DNA of 64,000 nucleotides from Streptomyces sp. 1222.5 (GCF_900105245.1 NZ_FNSZ01000001.1:186001-250000); one strand, 5' to 3'; positions 19,688-28,762 are shown, counted from the first letter of the stretch. Translations and numbers: made by a program. The notes: a model not told the origin generated them from the letters alone.

Positions 19688-20659
19688 TCAGGGGTGCAGT
19701 GCTCGTTGCAGTGCCTCGATGGCGAGTGTGCGCGCGACCGTGGTCGCCTTGGAGTCGCGGAGGCTGTCGAGCATAAGGAAGTCGTGGACCATTCCCAGCA
19801 CTCGGACCGCGGTGACGTCCACTCCTGCCTCGCGGAGCTTGGCCGCGTAGGCCTCGCCTTCGTCACGCAGTACGTCGGCCTCGTCGGTGATGACCAGTGT
19901 GGTGGGAAGGCCACGGAGCTGCTCGATGTCGGCCCGCAGCGGCGAGGCATAGATTTCGGTGCGCTGCTTGGGGTCCGAGGTGTACGCGTCCCAGAACCAC
20001 TTCATCCCGTCGCGAGTGAGGTAATAGCCGTCGGCGAACTCCTGGTAGGACGGAGTGTCGAAGTTCGCGTCGGTGACGGGGTACAGCAGCACCTGGGCAG
20101 TCAGTTGCACATCTCCGCGTTCCTTGGCCATCAGCGCGAAGACCGTCGACATGTTGCCGCCCACCGAATCGCCGCAGACCGCTATCCGTGAGGCATCGAG
20201 GTTCTGTTCCCCGCCGTTTTGGAGGATCCACTTCCCGACCGCGTAGTTCTGCTCGATCTGAGTCGGATACTTCGCCTCGGGGGCCCTGTCGTAGACGGGG
20301 AAGACCACCGCGGCGTCCGCTCCGACCGCCAGTTCGCGGATCAGCCGGTCGTGCGTCTTCTCGTCGCCGAACACCCATCCGGCGCCGTGGATGTACAGGA
20401 TCACCGGAAGGGTTTTCATCGTTCCCCGGGGACGGATGATACGCGTGCGGACGTTGCCGTACTGCCCGGCGTCGATGGTCACCCAATCCTCGTCCACCGC
20501 CGGCTTGGCCACCCCTTTCCCTTCCTGGAGACCATCGAGAATCTCGCGGCCGTTCTCCGGCGAGACCTCGTAGATGCGCGGATGTGGCGACGTGGCCTCC
20601 GTCAGCTCCCGGGCAGAGGGTTCTAGGACTGGGGTTGCGACGGATCGAGAAGCGGGCAT
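19688..20659 (-). CDS. Alpha/beta hydrolase, HSL-type esterase/lipase
   Basis: 323 residues. It has the oxyanion-hole motif of the hormone-sensitive-lipase family in variant form (HGAGWVFGDE instead of HGGG), the nucleophile elbow CGDSVGGN (catalytic Ser in GDSVG), and a C-terminal Asp and His region (VITDEADVLRDEGEAYAAKL, then GMVHDF). It should hydrolyse short- to medium-chain esters in the cytoplasm. The start MPASRSVATP at 20659 has AGGAGG upstream, whereas an in-frame ATG at 20692 lies within an operator-like repeat. It is a single gene. Confidence 0.85.
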   Translation of the reverse strand: MPASRSVATPVLEPSARELTEATSPHPRIYEVSPENGREILDGLQEGKGVAKPAVDEDWVTIDAGQYGNVRTRIIRPRGTMKTLPVILYIHGAGWVFGDEKTHDRLIRELAVGADAAVVFPVYDRAPEAKYPTQIEQNYAVGKWILQNGGEQNLDASRIAVCGDSVGGNMSTVFALMAKERGDVQLTAQVLLYPVTDANFDTPSYQEFADGYYLTRDGMKWFWDAYTSDPKQRTEIYASPLRADIEQLRGLPTTLVITDEADVLRDEGEAYAAKLREAGVDVTAVRVLGMVHDFLMLDSLRDSKATTVARTLAIEALQRALHP

Positions 20660-20678
20660 GCTGCGCCTCCTGCCTAAG

Positions 20679-20692
20679 ATGTAGCGGTACAT
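20679..20692. promoter_or_regulatory. Short inverted repeat upstream of the esterase gene
   Basis: ATGTA and TACAT are separated by four bases about 20 bp upstream of the start codon, between the ribosome-binding site and any promoter. It could be a repressor half-site pair, but the arms are short. Confidence 0.3.
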
Positions 20693-20950
20693 GCGGCTGG
20701 CTCACCTCCCATCGTCTCTCAGCAGCGCATCGGTGCAAATCGCGGGACAGGCGTGAAGCCCAGGTCACGTTGGGTCGTCGAGGTCGCACCATGGCGCGGA
20801 ACCACCGTCGGGTCCCGGCTTGTGGCTGCACTTCCGTCCCTAAGCGGGGCACCGCCGCATCCGAAATGGCCTGCCGAAGAAACCGACGGGCCGGCTGCTC
20901 GCTCAGGCGGCCCAACCGATCAGCACGCCCCACCCGGTGAACCTTCGCGG

Positions 20951-21150
20951 TCACAGCAGTAGGTTCTGTCTCTTTGGCCAGCGTCGTGTCCAGATGAGAA
21001 TGGCGGCGAGGTGGAGTGCGGCCTGGTAGGCGGAGGCGAGTTTGTCGGTCTGTGTGACCAGGCCGCGCCACTGCTTGAGGCGGTTGGTGCACCGTCCGAT
21101 GGTGTGGCGCTGCTTGTAGGCATCCGCGTCGAAGACGGGCGGCCGCCCGC
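20951..21150 (-). pseudogene. IS5-family transposase, C-terminal fragment
   Basis: The minus strand reads DADAYKQRHTIGRCTNRLKQ, then WRGLVTQTDKLASAYQAALH and LAAILIWTRRWPKRQ to a TGA. This is the terminal part of an IS5-type transposase, including the catalytic-helix region before RLKQW. The remaining upstream part of the gene is missing. It corresponds to the part lost from the IS5 copy at 7.7-8.4 kb but is a different, diverged element. Confidence 0.7.
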
Positions 21151-21957
21151 TTCGGCCAGCAGCCCGGGTCCGTCGGGGCCCGACAGCCAGGGGTGGTTGT
21201 ACGTGCTGGACAGGGCGTAGAGGCGGTCGGTGTCGGGCACGCGGCGTCTCCCTGGTCCCGGTGGTGTGTCGTCTGGGCGGGCTGTCGGTTCAGGCTGCCG
21301 CGCGCCGCGCCGCACGCGGCCGTCGAGGGCGGCCGTTCCCGTGTTGCGGGAGCGCGGCACGCGCGGCTGCCTGCGGCGCTCCGCCAGGCGGTCCGCAGGC
21401 GGCGTTCACCGCTGGGCCCGGGGGCGAGGCTGGACGCATGGGCCGGGGAGGGAACCGTGCAGGGCCCCGGACGCGGGCGCCCGCCCGGGATTGCGTTGAG
21501 GGGCCGGGCGGGCGCAGGGGCTGAGGGGGTGTCCTCCTTACGGGCGCGCCGCGGACGAGGCGAACGGGCGCGCGGCAAGGTCCTCCGCGGGGCGGGCGCA
21601 CGCCCGGGCGGCCTCGGCCGGGCGGATGACGGAGAGCGGGCGGGAGGTGGACGGGCGGCGCTGGTTCAGCGAAGGCTCCTCGAGAGGGTGAAGCATCGGT
21701 CGGACAGAGGTGATCAGCAGCAGCGGCCCCCGATCACCAGGGACAGAAGCGGGCGAAATTCGCTTATCCCTTGGGGTGGGAGGGGAGTTGATGCAGCGGT
21801 CTGGGATGCGGGAGAAAGCCGGGTTCGCGCTCCCGGCGCAGTCCGTACGGCGAACCGTCCAACCGGCTTGTCGCTCCCTGGTGTGTTCCTGCCGGATGCC
21901 GCCGGTGGCCGTATTGGGGCGCGGCTCCGGATGAGGCGCCCGTGACAGCATGCTGCG
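21151..21957. other. No gene recognised
   Basis: A minus-strand stretch near 21160-21240 reads PDTDRLYALSSTYNHPWLSG, which could be the start of a lost small gene. The rest is Arg/Pro/Ala-rich in all frames, with no supportable gene. Confidence 0.35.
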
Positions 21958-22500
21958 GTGACAGACACACGTGACCAGCGTCCCGACGAAGACACTCTCG
22001 ACTTCCTGCGTTCCGTGTTCCCGCCGGAATGGCGCGAGCCGGCGCTCGGGCATGAGGCCGTCGCGGAGTGGGAGCAGAAGAACGGGGTGGTCCTGCCGGA
22101 GCCGTACAGGACCTTCATCGCGGAAGTCAGCAACGGGTCGAGCCTGGGCCCCGCCGGCGACGGCGGTCTCCAGCCGCTCGGCTGGCTGCCCGACACGTGG
22201 CCCGCCCCCGGCCCGCGGCAGCCAGGCGAACCGTTCCCCCTGAGCGCAGCGTGGCCGTGGGAGGACGACGGGAGTGTCGTCCCCGAGGACCCGCGGATCG
22301 ACGCGGCGTTCAACAAGGGGTCCATCGTTCTCGGGGCCGAGGACGGGCCGTCGTTCTGGCTCCTGCTGACCACCGGCCCCCGCCGCGGCGAGGTGTGGAT
22401 GATCGCCGACGTCGGCGCTATCCCGGTGCCCGGCGACCAGGCATGGAGCTTCGAGGAGTGGGTGCGGCGCTGGCACACCAGTGACGACTGGTGGGACTGA
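21958..22500 (+). CDS. SUKH (SMI1/KNR4) family protein
   Basis: 180 residues from a GTG. It has the full family pattern: an N-terminal helix, VAEWEQKNGVVLPEPYRTFI (residues 36-55), NGSSLGPAGDGGLQPLGW, a central segment of strands, SFWLLLTTGPRRGEVWMIAD and a closing helix AWSFEEWVRRWH. Such proteins are frequent immunity proteins for nuclease or ADP-ribosylating toxins, but also occur alone. No toxin gene adjoins it. It ends in a strong terminator, so it is likely monocistronic. Confidence 0.85.
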   Translation: MTDTRDQRPDEDTLDFLRSVFPPEWREPALGHEAVAEWEQKNGVVLPEPYRTFIAEVSNGSSLGPAGDGGLQPLGWLPDTWPAPGPRQPGEPFPLSAAWPWEDDGSVVPEDPRIDAAFNKGSIVLGAEDGPSFWLLLTTGPRRGEVWMIADVGAIPVPGDQAWSFEEWVRRWHTSDDWWD

Positions 22501-22540
22501 TCCCTCCGTCCAGGGCCAGGCGGAACTCGGGCGGCCGTCA

Positions 22541-22568
22541 GCCGCCGCGGGCACTGCCCGTCGGCGGC
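22541..22568. terminator. Hairpin terminator after the SUKH gene
   Basis: GCCGCCG with CGGCGGC, and inside it CGGGCA with TGCCCG, form a nested stem 40 bp after the stop codon. Confidence 0.7.
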
Positions 22569-22710
22569 TCACGGCAAAGGCATGGCGCGCGGTGGGGGCA
22601 ACGCGCAGGGCCTGCGCCCGGGCACCCGGAGGGGGGTGAGCCACGGCGCGGGCCCTGGGCCGGCGGGCGGTGTCAGTCAGTCTGCATCGGCACGTCGATG
22701 TACGTGCGGC

Positions 22711-23031
22711 TCACCCAGCCCCAATGGCCTTGTGGGCGCCGTAGTAGGGCTTGAGGTAGCCCCAGTTGCCCCGGTAGCAGGCCCAGTAGACGCCCTGGCC
22801 CTGGGTGAGCAGCCCGAGGTTGGTGTAGCTGGTGCCGGGCCCGGTGCGGAAGTTGACGGTGGCGGTGACCCGGGTGTCGAGCTTGACCTGGTGGGTGCAC
22901 GCCTTGGAGCCCGTCGCCGCGCTCGCCGGCGCGGCCGCGGCGAGCGACAGTCCGAGAACTGAGGCGGCCACGGCCATGGTCCGGACACGGTGCGCGGGCG
23001 TGGTGCGGCGGAGGGCGGACGGAAACGGCAC
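22711..23031 (-). CDS. Small secreted SH3-like protein, 3' end frameshifted
   Basis: The GTG at 23031 (GGGGAGA upstream) opens a 106-residue frame with a signal peptide (MAVAASVLGLSLAAAAPASA). A bacterial SH3-like region follows: VNFRTGPGTSYTNLGLLTQG and GVYWACYRGNWGYLKPYYG. It ends abruptly at AHKAIGAG. One base out of frame the next codons read HWGWVSRTYIDVPMQTD to a TGA at 22673, the expected final strand of this domain. A single-base indel near 22727 has therefore probably shortened the protein, or the sequence has an error. The role is unknown; SH3-like domains often bind cell-wall peptides. Confidence 0.7.
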   Translation of the reverse strand: MPFPSALRRTTPAHRVRTMAVAASVLGLSLAAAAPASAATGSKACTHQVKLDTRVTATVNFRTGPGTSYTNLGLLTQGQGVYWACYRGNWGYLKPYYGAHKAIGAG

Positions 23032-23189
23032 GGCGATTCTCCCCTTGCTCGGTGGTGGTGCGGGGAGCCTGAAGCCGGGCAGCGGCCCGCAACCGGTGCG
23101 GCGTTCGGGCGTGCCAGGGCCCGGCATGGCGATCAGGGACGGCGTTCCGTGCGGTGGGACCACTCCCTGGGCGGTGCGCGCGGGGTTCA

Positions 23190-24452
23190 GGCGGCGGCTG
23201 GTGCGGCCGCGGGCGTGGTGGGGGCTGAGAGCAGGAGTGCGCACAGGGCGGCCGGCCAGCAGCGGGAGGGTGAAGTGGCCGCCGAGCGGACCGGCCAGGG
23301 CCGTGCCGCCGGCCACGCCCAGGCGGATCGCGCTGGACATCCAGCCGACCGCCTCCGTCGAGGTGCCCGGCGGCGCGAGCGCGGTGACGGTCAGGCTGGC
23401 CACGGTGAGCAGGGGGACGAACAAGGCCCCCGGCAACACTGCCAGGTCGAGCACGGCCGGGGCCGGGAGCGGGGCGAGCAGCGGGAGCCATCCGGCCGCG
23501 AACAGGGCCGCCGGCACCAGCAGGTGCCGTGGCTGGGGGGCGGCAGCGCTCTGGAGGCGGGCGAACAGCACGCCGCCGAACAGTCCGGCAGCGGAGAACA
23601 TCGCGGGCAGCGCGCCTGCCAGCCATGTGCCGCGTCCTGCCGCCCAGCAACGGCGATCCCGGCGACGTCGAGCGCCCCGACCGTGCCGCCGAGGAACACC
23701 AGCGCGCACAGCATCAGGCGCATGGCGGGCGGGCGCAGCACCCCCAGCGCATGCCGGTGGCGGGCCACGGGGCGCCAGACTCGGGCGGGGCGCGCGGTGG
23801 CGAAGACGAGGGAGCCGACAAAAGTGGCGGCGGCCGCCAGGACGAGGGCCGCTGCCGGGGTGAAGTAGGTGGAGACGGCGACGGCGAGGGCGGGCCCGCG
23901 ACGTAGACGATCTGCTGGGTGGAGGAGTCCAGGGTGTAGGCGGTGCGCACGTGGGCGGCATCCGGCAGCACCGCTGGGTACAGCGATCTCAGGCCGCCTT
24001 CCAGGGGCGGGCATCCGGCTCCGGCCAGGGCGACGCACACGGCCGTGAAGGGGAGGCTGGCGGTGCCCGCCAGCGCCGCCGCCACCAGCACGGCTCCCAG
24101 GTGGCAGGGCAGTGGCAGGCCTCGCCGGTCGGCCAGCCGCCACAGCAGGGGCAGCCCGAGCGCCGGACAGACGCCGTAGAGGGCAGGCCAGCAGCCCGGC
24201 CGTGGCCAGGGAGTGGCCGTCGGCCCGCGCGTGGAGGATCAGTGCGACGGGCACGATGCCCAGGGCCAGGCGCCCGGTCACCGAGGCGGGCAGCAGGCGG
24301 CCGCAGCAGTGGTGGCGCAGCACGGCGCGGAAGGTCGGCGGAGTGGACGCGGCCGTCGCGGGGCGGGCCGGGACCTGGTGGGTGGGCGGCTGGGGTGCGG
24401 GCTCCGCCACTTCGGCGGTGCGGGAAACTTCGCGGACCCGCACCTGGGCCAT
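23190..24452 (-). pseudogene. MFS transporter, multiply frameshifted
   Basis: Transmembrane-rich segments of one major-facilitator protein are spread over three frames. The start is at 24452 (MAQVRVREVSRTAEVAEPAP). LPFTAVCVALAGAGCPPLEG and QQIVYVAG follow in a second frame. ALAVAVSTYFTPAAALVLAA returns to the first frame, and LAGALPAMFSAAGLFGGVLF to the end is in a third. At least three indels are needed, so the gene is dead. The last frame runs on without a stop into the SH3-like gene downstream. Confidence 0.75.
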
Positions 24453-24875
24453 GCCTGCCTGCCTCTGCGCGAAGAGTCGTGGTGTCCCGCCGGGGGGGCC
24501 GCCCTTCGGCGGCCTCGTCAGGGGCGCACGCCGTGCGGCCGGTGGCTGCGGCAGGGGGGAAGAGCCGCTGGTGGCACAGCTCAACAGGCCCACGTCACTG
24601 CCTCAACGCCGCATCCCCGGCAGCGGGCGACGCCGCGTGCGCGCCCAGCATCTGGTGCGGCGTTCCGTCGCGCCGGTCCGCCTCACGGCCCCGCAAAGGG
24701 TGGCAACGCCGGTGGCGAAAAGCCTCACGGCTGCTCGCCCACGGCAGCGGCCGACGGCGCCCCAGAGGAAGGGGCATCGGGCAGCCGGAGGAACTATTCG
24801 ATTGCGGACGTAGCCGATGGCTTGGCACGGTTCAGCACACCGTGCGCGCCTGCATCCTGATCTGAGGAGGCCCTC
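24453..24875. other. No gene recognised
   Basis: This intergenic stretch lies between the broken MFS gene and peptidase E, which are divergent. It must hold the peptidase E promoter; I cannot place it with confidence. Confidence 0.4.
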
Positions 24876-25616
24876 GTGGCTGTCATTTCGGAACGCCGTT
24901 TAGCTCTTCTTGGAGGTGGCTTCTCCACCGACGACGACGGTCTGCTGGATGACTGGGTGCTCGAGCAGGTGCGCGCTCCTCGCCCCAAGGTGTGCTTCAT
25001 CCCTACTGCCAGTGGTGACGCCCCCGCCTACATCGAGCAGTTCTTCGAGGCGTTCCGGTCACGTTCCTGCGAGCCCAGCGTCTTGCATCTCTTCCGACGT
25101 GAGCTCGATGACGACGCCCTGCGCACCTTCCTGCTCTCCCACGACGTCGTCTACGTAGGTGGGGGCAACACCGCGAACATGCTGGCGGTCTGGCGCGCGC
25201 ACGGCGTGGACCGGCTCCTTCGCGAGGCCTTCGACCGCGGCACCTTGCTGTGCGGCATCAGTGCTGGTGCGAACTGCTGGGCCCAGGGCTCTCACACCGA
25301 CTCTTTCGGGCCGCTGACCCACCTCTCGGACGGGCTGGGCCTGCTTTCCGGCTCGGTCTGCCCGCACTACGACAGCGAGCCCGGCCGCCGATCGTCCTAT
25401 CAGGCAGCCGTGGCAAACCGCGCGCTTCCGGCCGGCTGGGCGGTCGAGGACGGCGTGGGTGCCCTCTTCACGGACGGACGGCTGGCGGACGCCGTGACGC
25501 GCACGCCTCAGGCCTGTTTGTATCGGGTAGAGGCCGGCGAGGATGGCGGAGTGAAGGAGCAGGCCATGCACTGTCGCCTGCTCGTCACACCACAGCAGCC
25601 CGCCTCACCTGCATGA
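24876..25616 (+). CDS. Peptidase E-like protein (S51 family, class I glutamine-amidotransferase fold)
   Basis: 246 residues. The N-terminus LALLGGGFS and the segments VCFIPTASGD (39-48) and VVYVGGGNTANML (91-103) are typical of S51 peptidases. The nucleophile elbow GISAGANCW places catalytic Ser129; His164 in CPHYD is the likely partner. Classical peptidase E cleaves N-terminal Asp dipeptides; some relatives are cyanophycinases, but the short length favours peptidase E. The GTG start at 24876 has a GAGGAGG site. No signal peptide is present, so it is cytoplasmic. A hairpin follows about 90 bp downstream. Confidence 0.85.
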   Translation: MAVISERRLALLGGGFSTDDDGLLDDWVLEQVRAPRPKVCFIPTASGDAPAYIEQFFEAFRSRSCEPSVLHLFRRELDDDALRTFLLSHDVVYVGGGNTANMLAVWRAHGVDRLLREAFDRGTLLCGISAGANCWAQGSHTDSFGPLTHLSDGLGLLSGSVCPHYDSEPGRRSSYQAAVANRALPAGWAVEDGVGALFTDGRLADAVTRTPQACLYRVEAGEDGGVKEQAMHCRLLVTPQQPASPA

Positions 25617-25709
25617 AGTGGAGAGGGAGCGGCCCCGCCGGGTACGGACAGGATCAGCCTTGGAGCTCGCGTTCAAAAGGGAGCGGTGGCGCGCCCTGAC
25701 ATGACACAC

Positions 25710-25737
25710 GGCGGCACCCCACCAGGGGAGTGCCGCC
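25710..25737. terminator. Hairpin between peptidase E and the convergent SH3-like gene
   Basis: GGCGGCAC and GTGCCGCC flank a 12-base loop. The two neighbouring genes converge on it. Confidence 0.5.
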
Positions 25738-25892
25738 ACGGTGAAGGCGTATCGTCGGGCCCTGTCCGCTGCGCGCAGGACACCCGTTTTCCCGGCGGAG
25801 CGCAGCTCCCGGCGGCGGTGGCCGTCATCGCCCGGACACGACGAACCTGTGGCGACCCAGGCCTGCATACCCGCCTGCTCAGGCAGACGGGG

Positions 25893-26249
25893 TCAGTCGG
25901 CCAGGCCCAGCAGGCCGTCCTGGCGCACCCAGCCCTTGGTGCCCTTGGGCAGGCCGGATGCGGAGCGGCGGGTGAGCTTGGTGTAGACCCAGTTGTTGTG
26001 GCTGCACATCACCGTGACCTTGTCGCCCCGGTGGAGCAGCCCGCGGCTGGTGTAGCGGGTACTCGGGCCCGTGCGGTCCCTCCAGCCGTTCTTGCCCGCG
26101 GTCGCGGGGAAGTCGCGGAAGTTTATCGAGCACGTGCGGCTCTCACCGACGGCATGAGCGGCCGGGGCGGTCGTCACGGTCATCGCGGTGGCGGCCGCCA
26201 CCGCGAGGGTGACGGGTACAGCCGAGCGGAGGGCGAGACGGCGCATCAT
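25893..26249 (-). CDS. Small secreted SH3-like protein
   Basis: 118 residues with a clear signal peptide (MMRRLALRSAVPVTLAVAAA onward, cleavage after AHA). The mature part (RDRTGPSTRYTSRGLLHRGD, MCSHNNWVYTKLTRRSASGL, KGWVRQDGLLGL) has the TGPS-x-L repeat pattern of the bacterial SH3 fold. It is related in plan to the protein at 22.7-23.0 kb but diverged. It starts 14 bp after the stop of the gene at 26264-26737 and is likely cotranscribed with it. A cell-wall-binding role is a family-based inference. Confidence 0.8.
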   Translation of the reverse strand: MMRRLALRSAVPVTLAVAAATAMTVTTAPAAHAVGESRTCSINFRDFPATAGKNGWRDRTGPSTRYTSRGLLHRGDKVTVMCSHNNWVYTKLTRRSASGLPKGTKGWVRQDGLLGLAD

Positions 26250-26263
26250 GACGGGGCGACCTT

Positions 26264-26737
26264 TCACAGCAAGACGGGCAGGGAGGCGCCCGGGCGGCTG
26301 CCCGGGCGCAGCCGATGCAGGCCCTGCGGTGCTCGCGCCTGCCTCCGGTACACCCAGGTCGCCAACGCGTGGGTGAGTTGGACGTCGTCGTGGGCCGGGG
26401 CGCGCAGCTGCTGGGCGACGAGCTCGCCGGGGGTGTGCTCGCGCAGGCGGCCGTCCCGGGAGCTGGTGATGGCGAGAGGTTCGTCGGTGCTGTCCCCCTC
26501 CAGCTCCAGCCACCGGCGCAGCGTCTCGCTTGGCCGTGGGTGACTTCCTGCAGCACCAGCCCGGGACAGGTCGGCGCCGGGCCGACCGGCCTCTGTCCTG
26601 CCGACCGTGGGCGCCGGGGCGGTCATCCAACGCAGGGGATCCTTGTCCTCACCGACCCAGGCCAGGGCGTAGGTGTCGGCGCCCTGCCGGGCAAGCCACG
26701 AGGGGAAGTCGTCGGCGCGGGAGTCCTGCTCGCTCAT
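26264..26737 (-). CDS. Hypothetical protein, first gene of a two-gene operon
   Basis: 157 residues from ATG 26737 (MSEQDSRADDFPSWLARQGA). It is cytoplasmic, acidic at the N-terminus and basic at the C-terminus, with a coherent helical segment (HTPGELVAQQLRAPAHDDVQ, THALATWVYRRQ). I do not recognise a family. Its close spacing to the downstream secreted SH3-like gene suggests a shared role, but nothing shows what. Confidence 0.6.
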   Translation of the reverse strand: MSEQDSRADDFPSWLARQGADTYALAWVGEDKDPLRWMTAPAPTVGRTEAGRPGADLSRAGAAGSHPRPSETLRRWLELEGDSTDEPLAITSSRDGRLREHTPGELVAQQLRAPAHDDVQLTHALATWVYRRQARAPQGLHRLRPGSRPGASLPVLL

Positions 26738-26940
26738 CGAGGGGCTTTCTGCTCGGCGGTGGGGACGCCGCGCTGGGGTGGAGACGGCGGCTTCGGGCAG
26801 CTTGCCCGCGCCCCCAGCACCCGGTCGGCCGGCCACTGAACCCGGACCGCCCGCCGGGACACAGCACGCCGCGGCTGACGGGGACGTCCCGCACGGCGGG
26901 ACGCACACTTCCCGAAAGCCAAAGGCCGTTGGCCCGGCGG

Positions 26941-27066
26941 CTACCTTCCCCTGCGGCTGCGTACCAACGCCACGAGGGCAATCACGACAATGGTGATCAG
27001 GAGCCAGAGGGGCGGGTCGCCGACCCCCTTGTACGCCAGCACGGTCGAGTCGGTACTCAGGTGCAC
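26941..27066 (-). CDS. Small single-pass membrane protein
   Basis: A 41-residue frame starting at GTG 27066 with GGAG upstream reads MHLSTDSTVLAYKGVGDPPL and then WLLITIVVIALVALVRSRRGR. It is a single membrane helix followed by a basic cytoplasmic end. The composition cannot be a chance GC-rich frame and the stop is TAG. The function is unknown. The rest of 26738-27098 holds no other recognised gene. Confidence 0.6.
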   Translation of the reverse strand: MHLSTDSTVLAYKGVGDPPLWLLITIVVIALVALVRSRRGR

Positions 27067-27098
27067 GAGAACTCCATCCCACGAGGTGATGGCCGGGC

Positions 27099-27449
27099 TC
27101 AGCCGATGGCGTCTTCGACGTTCTCCGCCTTGCCCACCGACGACGGATTACTCGCCCGGCAGGCTGCGGCAGGCCACCATCGCCCCGCGCACGACGCCGG
27201 ATCGAGAGGACCGCCCACTGTCGCGACAGTGCGCTCCCACCAGTCGCACTCAACCGTCGCGTGGACGCCCGCCTCCGCGAGAACCCCGGCCGCGTCCCTT
27301 GCGGCCTCGAGCCATACGGGGCCCGTGCCCGTCACCGGTGCGCCGTCGAGCAGCACCTTGCTTTTGGCGAGGCTGAGGCCGGTGACCGTCCGGACCGCAC
27401 GAACCGCATCCGTCCTGCGGTCCCCTGTCTTGGAGCTGCTGCGCGTCAC
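27099..27449 (-). CDS. Protein with ribosomal L7/L12 C-terminal-like domain
   Basis: About 116 residues from a GTG at 27449. Residues 13-60 (AVRTVTGLSLAKSKVLLDGA, then ARDAAGVLAEAGVHATVE) match the L7/L12 C-terminal domain, including the helix-GLSLAKSKVLLD-turn and the final strand. The last 40 residues are less regular and the true end may be shorter. Stand-alone L7/L12-like proteins are known in actinomycetes without a defined role. It is divergent from the broken hydrolase gene, with about 60 bp between starts. Confidence 0.5.
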   Translation of the reverse strand: MTRSSSKTGDRRTDAVRAVRTVTGLSLAKSKVLLDGAPVTGTGPVWLEAARDAAGVLAEAGVHATVECDWWERTVATVGGPLDPASCAGRWWPAAACRASNPSSVGKAENVEDAIG

Positions 27450-27506
27450 GGGCCCCCTCGGGCCGACGGACGAGGCCGGGCCAGCCCCATCCTCTCTTGA
27501 GACCCC

Positions 27507-28367
27507 ATGGTCAGCGGCAGGATCTCTCCGGTCACCGGCCACTACGTCACCCTCGACGTGGAGGACGCACAGTACAGCGTGTTCTACCTGGAGAACGGGC
27601 AGGGCACGCCTCTGGTGTGCCAGCACACCGCGGGCTGCCACAACCACCAGTGGCGGGGCCTCCTCGAGGACGAGGAGATCACCGGCCGCTACCGGGTGAT
27701 CGCCTACGACCTCGCCCGGCACGGCAAGTCGGACCCGCCGTCGAACCAGGAGTGGTGGAAGGAGGAGTACCGGCTCACCGCGGACCACTTCACGTCCTTC
27801 ATCGTCGCCTTCTGCGACGCCCTCGAACTGCAGGACCCGATCTTCATGGGTTCCTCGTTCGGGGGGGAACGTGGCCCTGCAACTCGCCCTGCGGTACCCG
27901 GACCGGTTCAAAGCGGTGATCCCCGTCGAGGGCGCGGACTACTCACCCGGCTTCCACCTCGACTGGTGGCAGCATCCCCACGCCAATGCCGCCCAGGTGT
28001 GCGCCAGCGGCGTGTGGGACCTCATGGCACCGCAGTCCCCGGAGCAGGACCGCTGGGCCACCCGCTTCTACTACACCCGGGGATCGGAGGAGTTCAGGGG
28101 CGACCTGTACTGCTACTCCGTCGACACGATCTGAGGGACCGGCTGGACGACATCGACGGCGACCGGTGTCCCGTGATCATGCCGACCGGCGAGTACGACT
28201 ACCTCACCACCCCCAAGGACGGGCGCCGGACCGCAGAGGCCATCCGCGGAGCGGAGTTCATCGAGATGAAGGAGATCGGCCACTTCCCGATGAGCGAGAA
28301 CTACCCGCGCTCCGCTCAATACCTGGGGCAGGCCCTGGAGCGGATCGAGAAGCGGACCGGCTCCTGA
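27507..28367 (+). pseudogene. Alpha/beta hydrolase, two frameshifts
   Basis: The protein is recognisable along its length: QHTAGCHNHQWRGLL and VIAYDLARHGKSDPP, nucleophile elbow GSSFGG, then in the next frame ALQLALRYPDRFKAVIPVEG, and back in the first frame MPTGEYDYLT (acid) and EIGHFPMSENY (His). The first shift lies at a run of seven G at about 27859-27865, the second near 28130 by a TGA. Either both are real and the gene is dead, or the G run is a sequencing artefact. Two separate shifts favour decay. Confidence 0.75.
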
Positions 28368-28460
28368 GGCCACGGCGTACGTCCGTGCGTCCCGCGCACA
28401 CGGTCGCACGCGTGCCGGCCGGCCACTTCAACGGCTGGTCACCCCTCCGAGACCCGGACG

Positions 28461-28610
28461 TCAGCGAGGGCGCCGAAGGAGCGCGAACCGCGTGCCGTCC
28501 GGGTCCGTCACCTGGGCCACGCGTCCGTGGGCCCCATCGTGGGCCGGTACGCGGACCCGGCCGCCGAGGTGCGTGCGTGGCCGCGGCCGGTACGCTCGTC
28601 GTGGCCGTGA
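28461..28610 (-). pseudogene. VOC (glyoxalase-like) protein, C-terminal remnant
   Basis: The minus strand reads GGRVRVPAHDGAHGRVAQVT and DPDGTRFALLRRPR to a TGA. The DPDGTRFALL motif is the closing element of vicinal-oxygen-chelate domains. Nothing of the first half of the domain is left. The nearby plus-strand frames are not convincing. Confidence 0.55.
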
Positions 28611-28762
28611 TCCTCCCCCGCGGCCGTGTGCTGACGGAGGCCGTCCCGGCTCAGGCCGAGCACGGCGAGACGCCGCTCATCGCCGACCAGGCTTGAACTC
28701 CGGAGGGGGTGGCGCGGGCGTCCGCGACGACGAGCGGGGCCATGCGCAGGGTGAGTCAGCCG

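Noticed and set aside
21290..21601. Arg/Pro-rich minus-strand frame as a small basic protein
   Set aside because: Composition matches random GC-rich translation, with no start signal or conserved motif.
23190..23961. A single fused MFS-SH3 protein
   Set aside because: The frame is open through both genes, but the linking segment is Pro/Arg-rich noise and the SH3 protein has its own ribosome-binding site and signal peptide.
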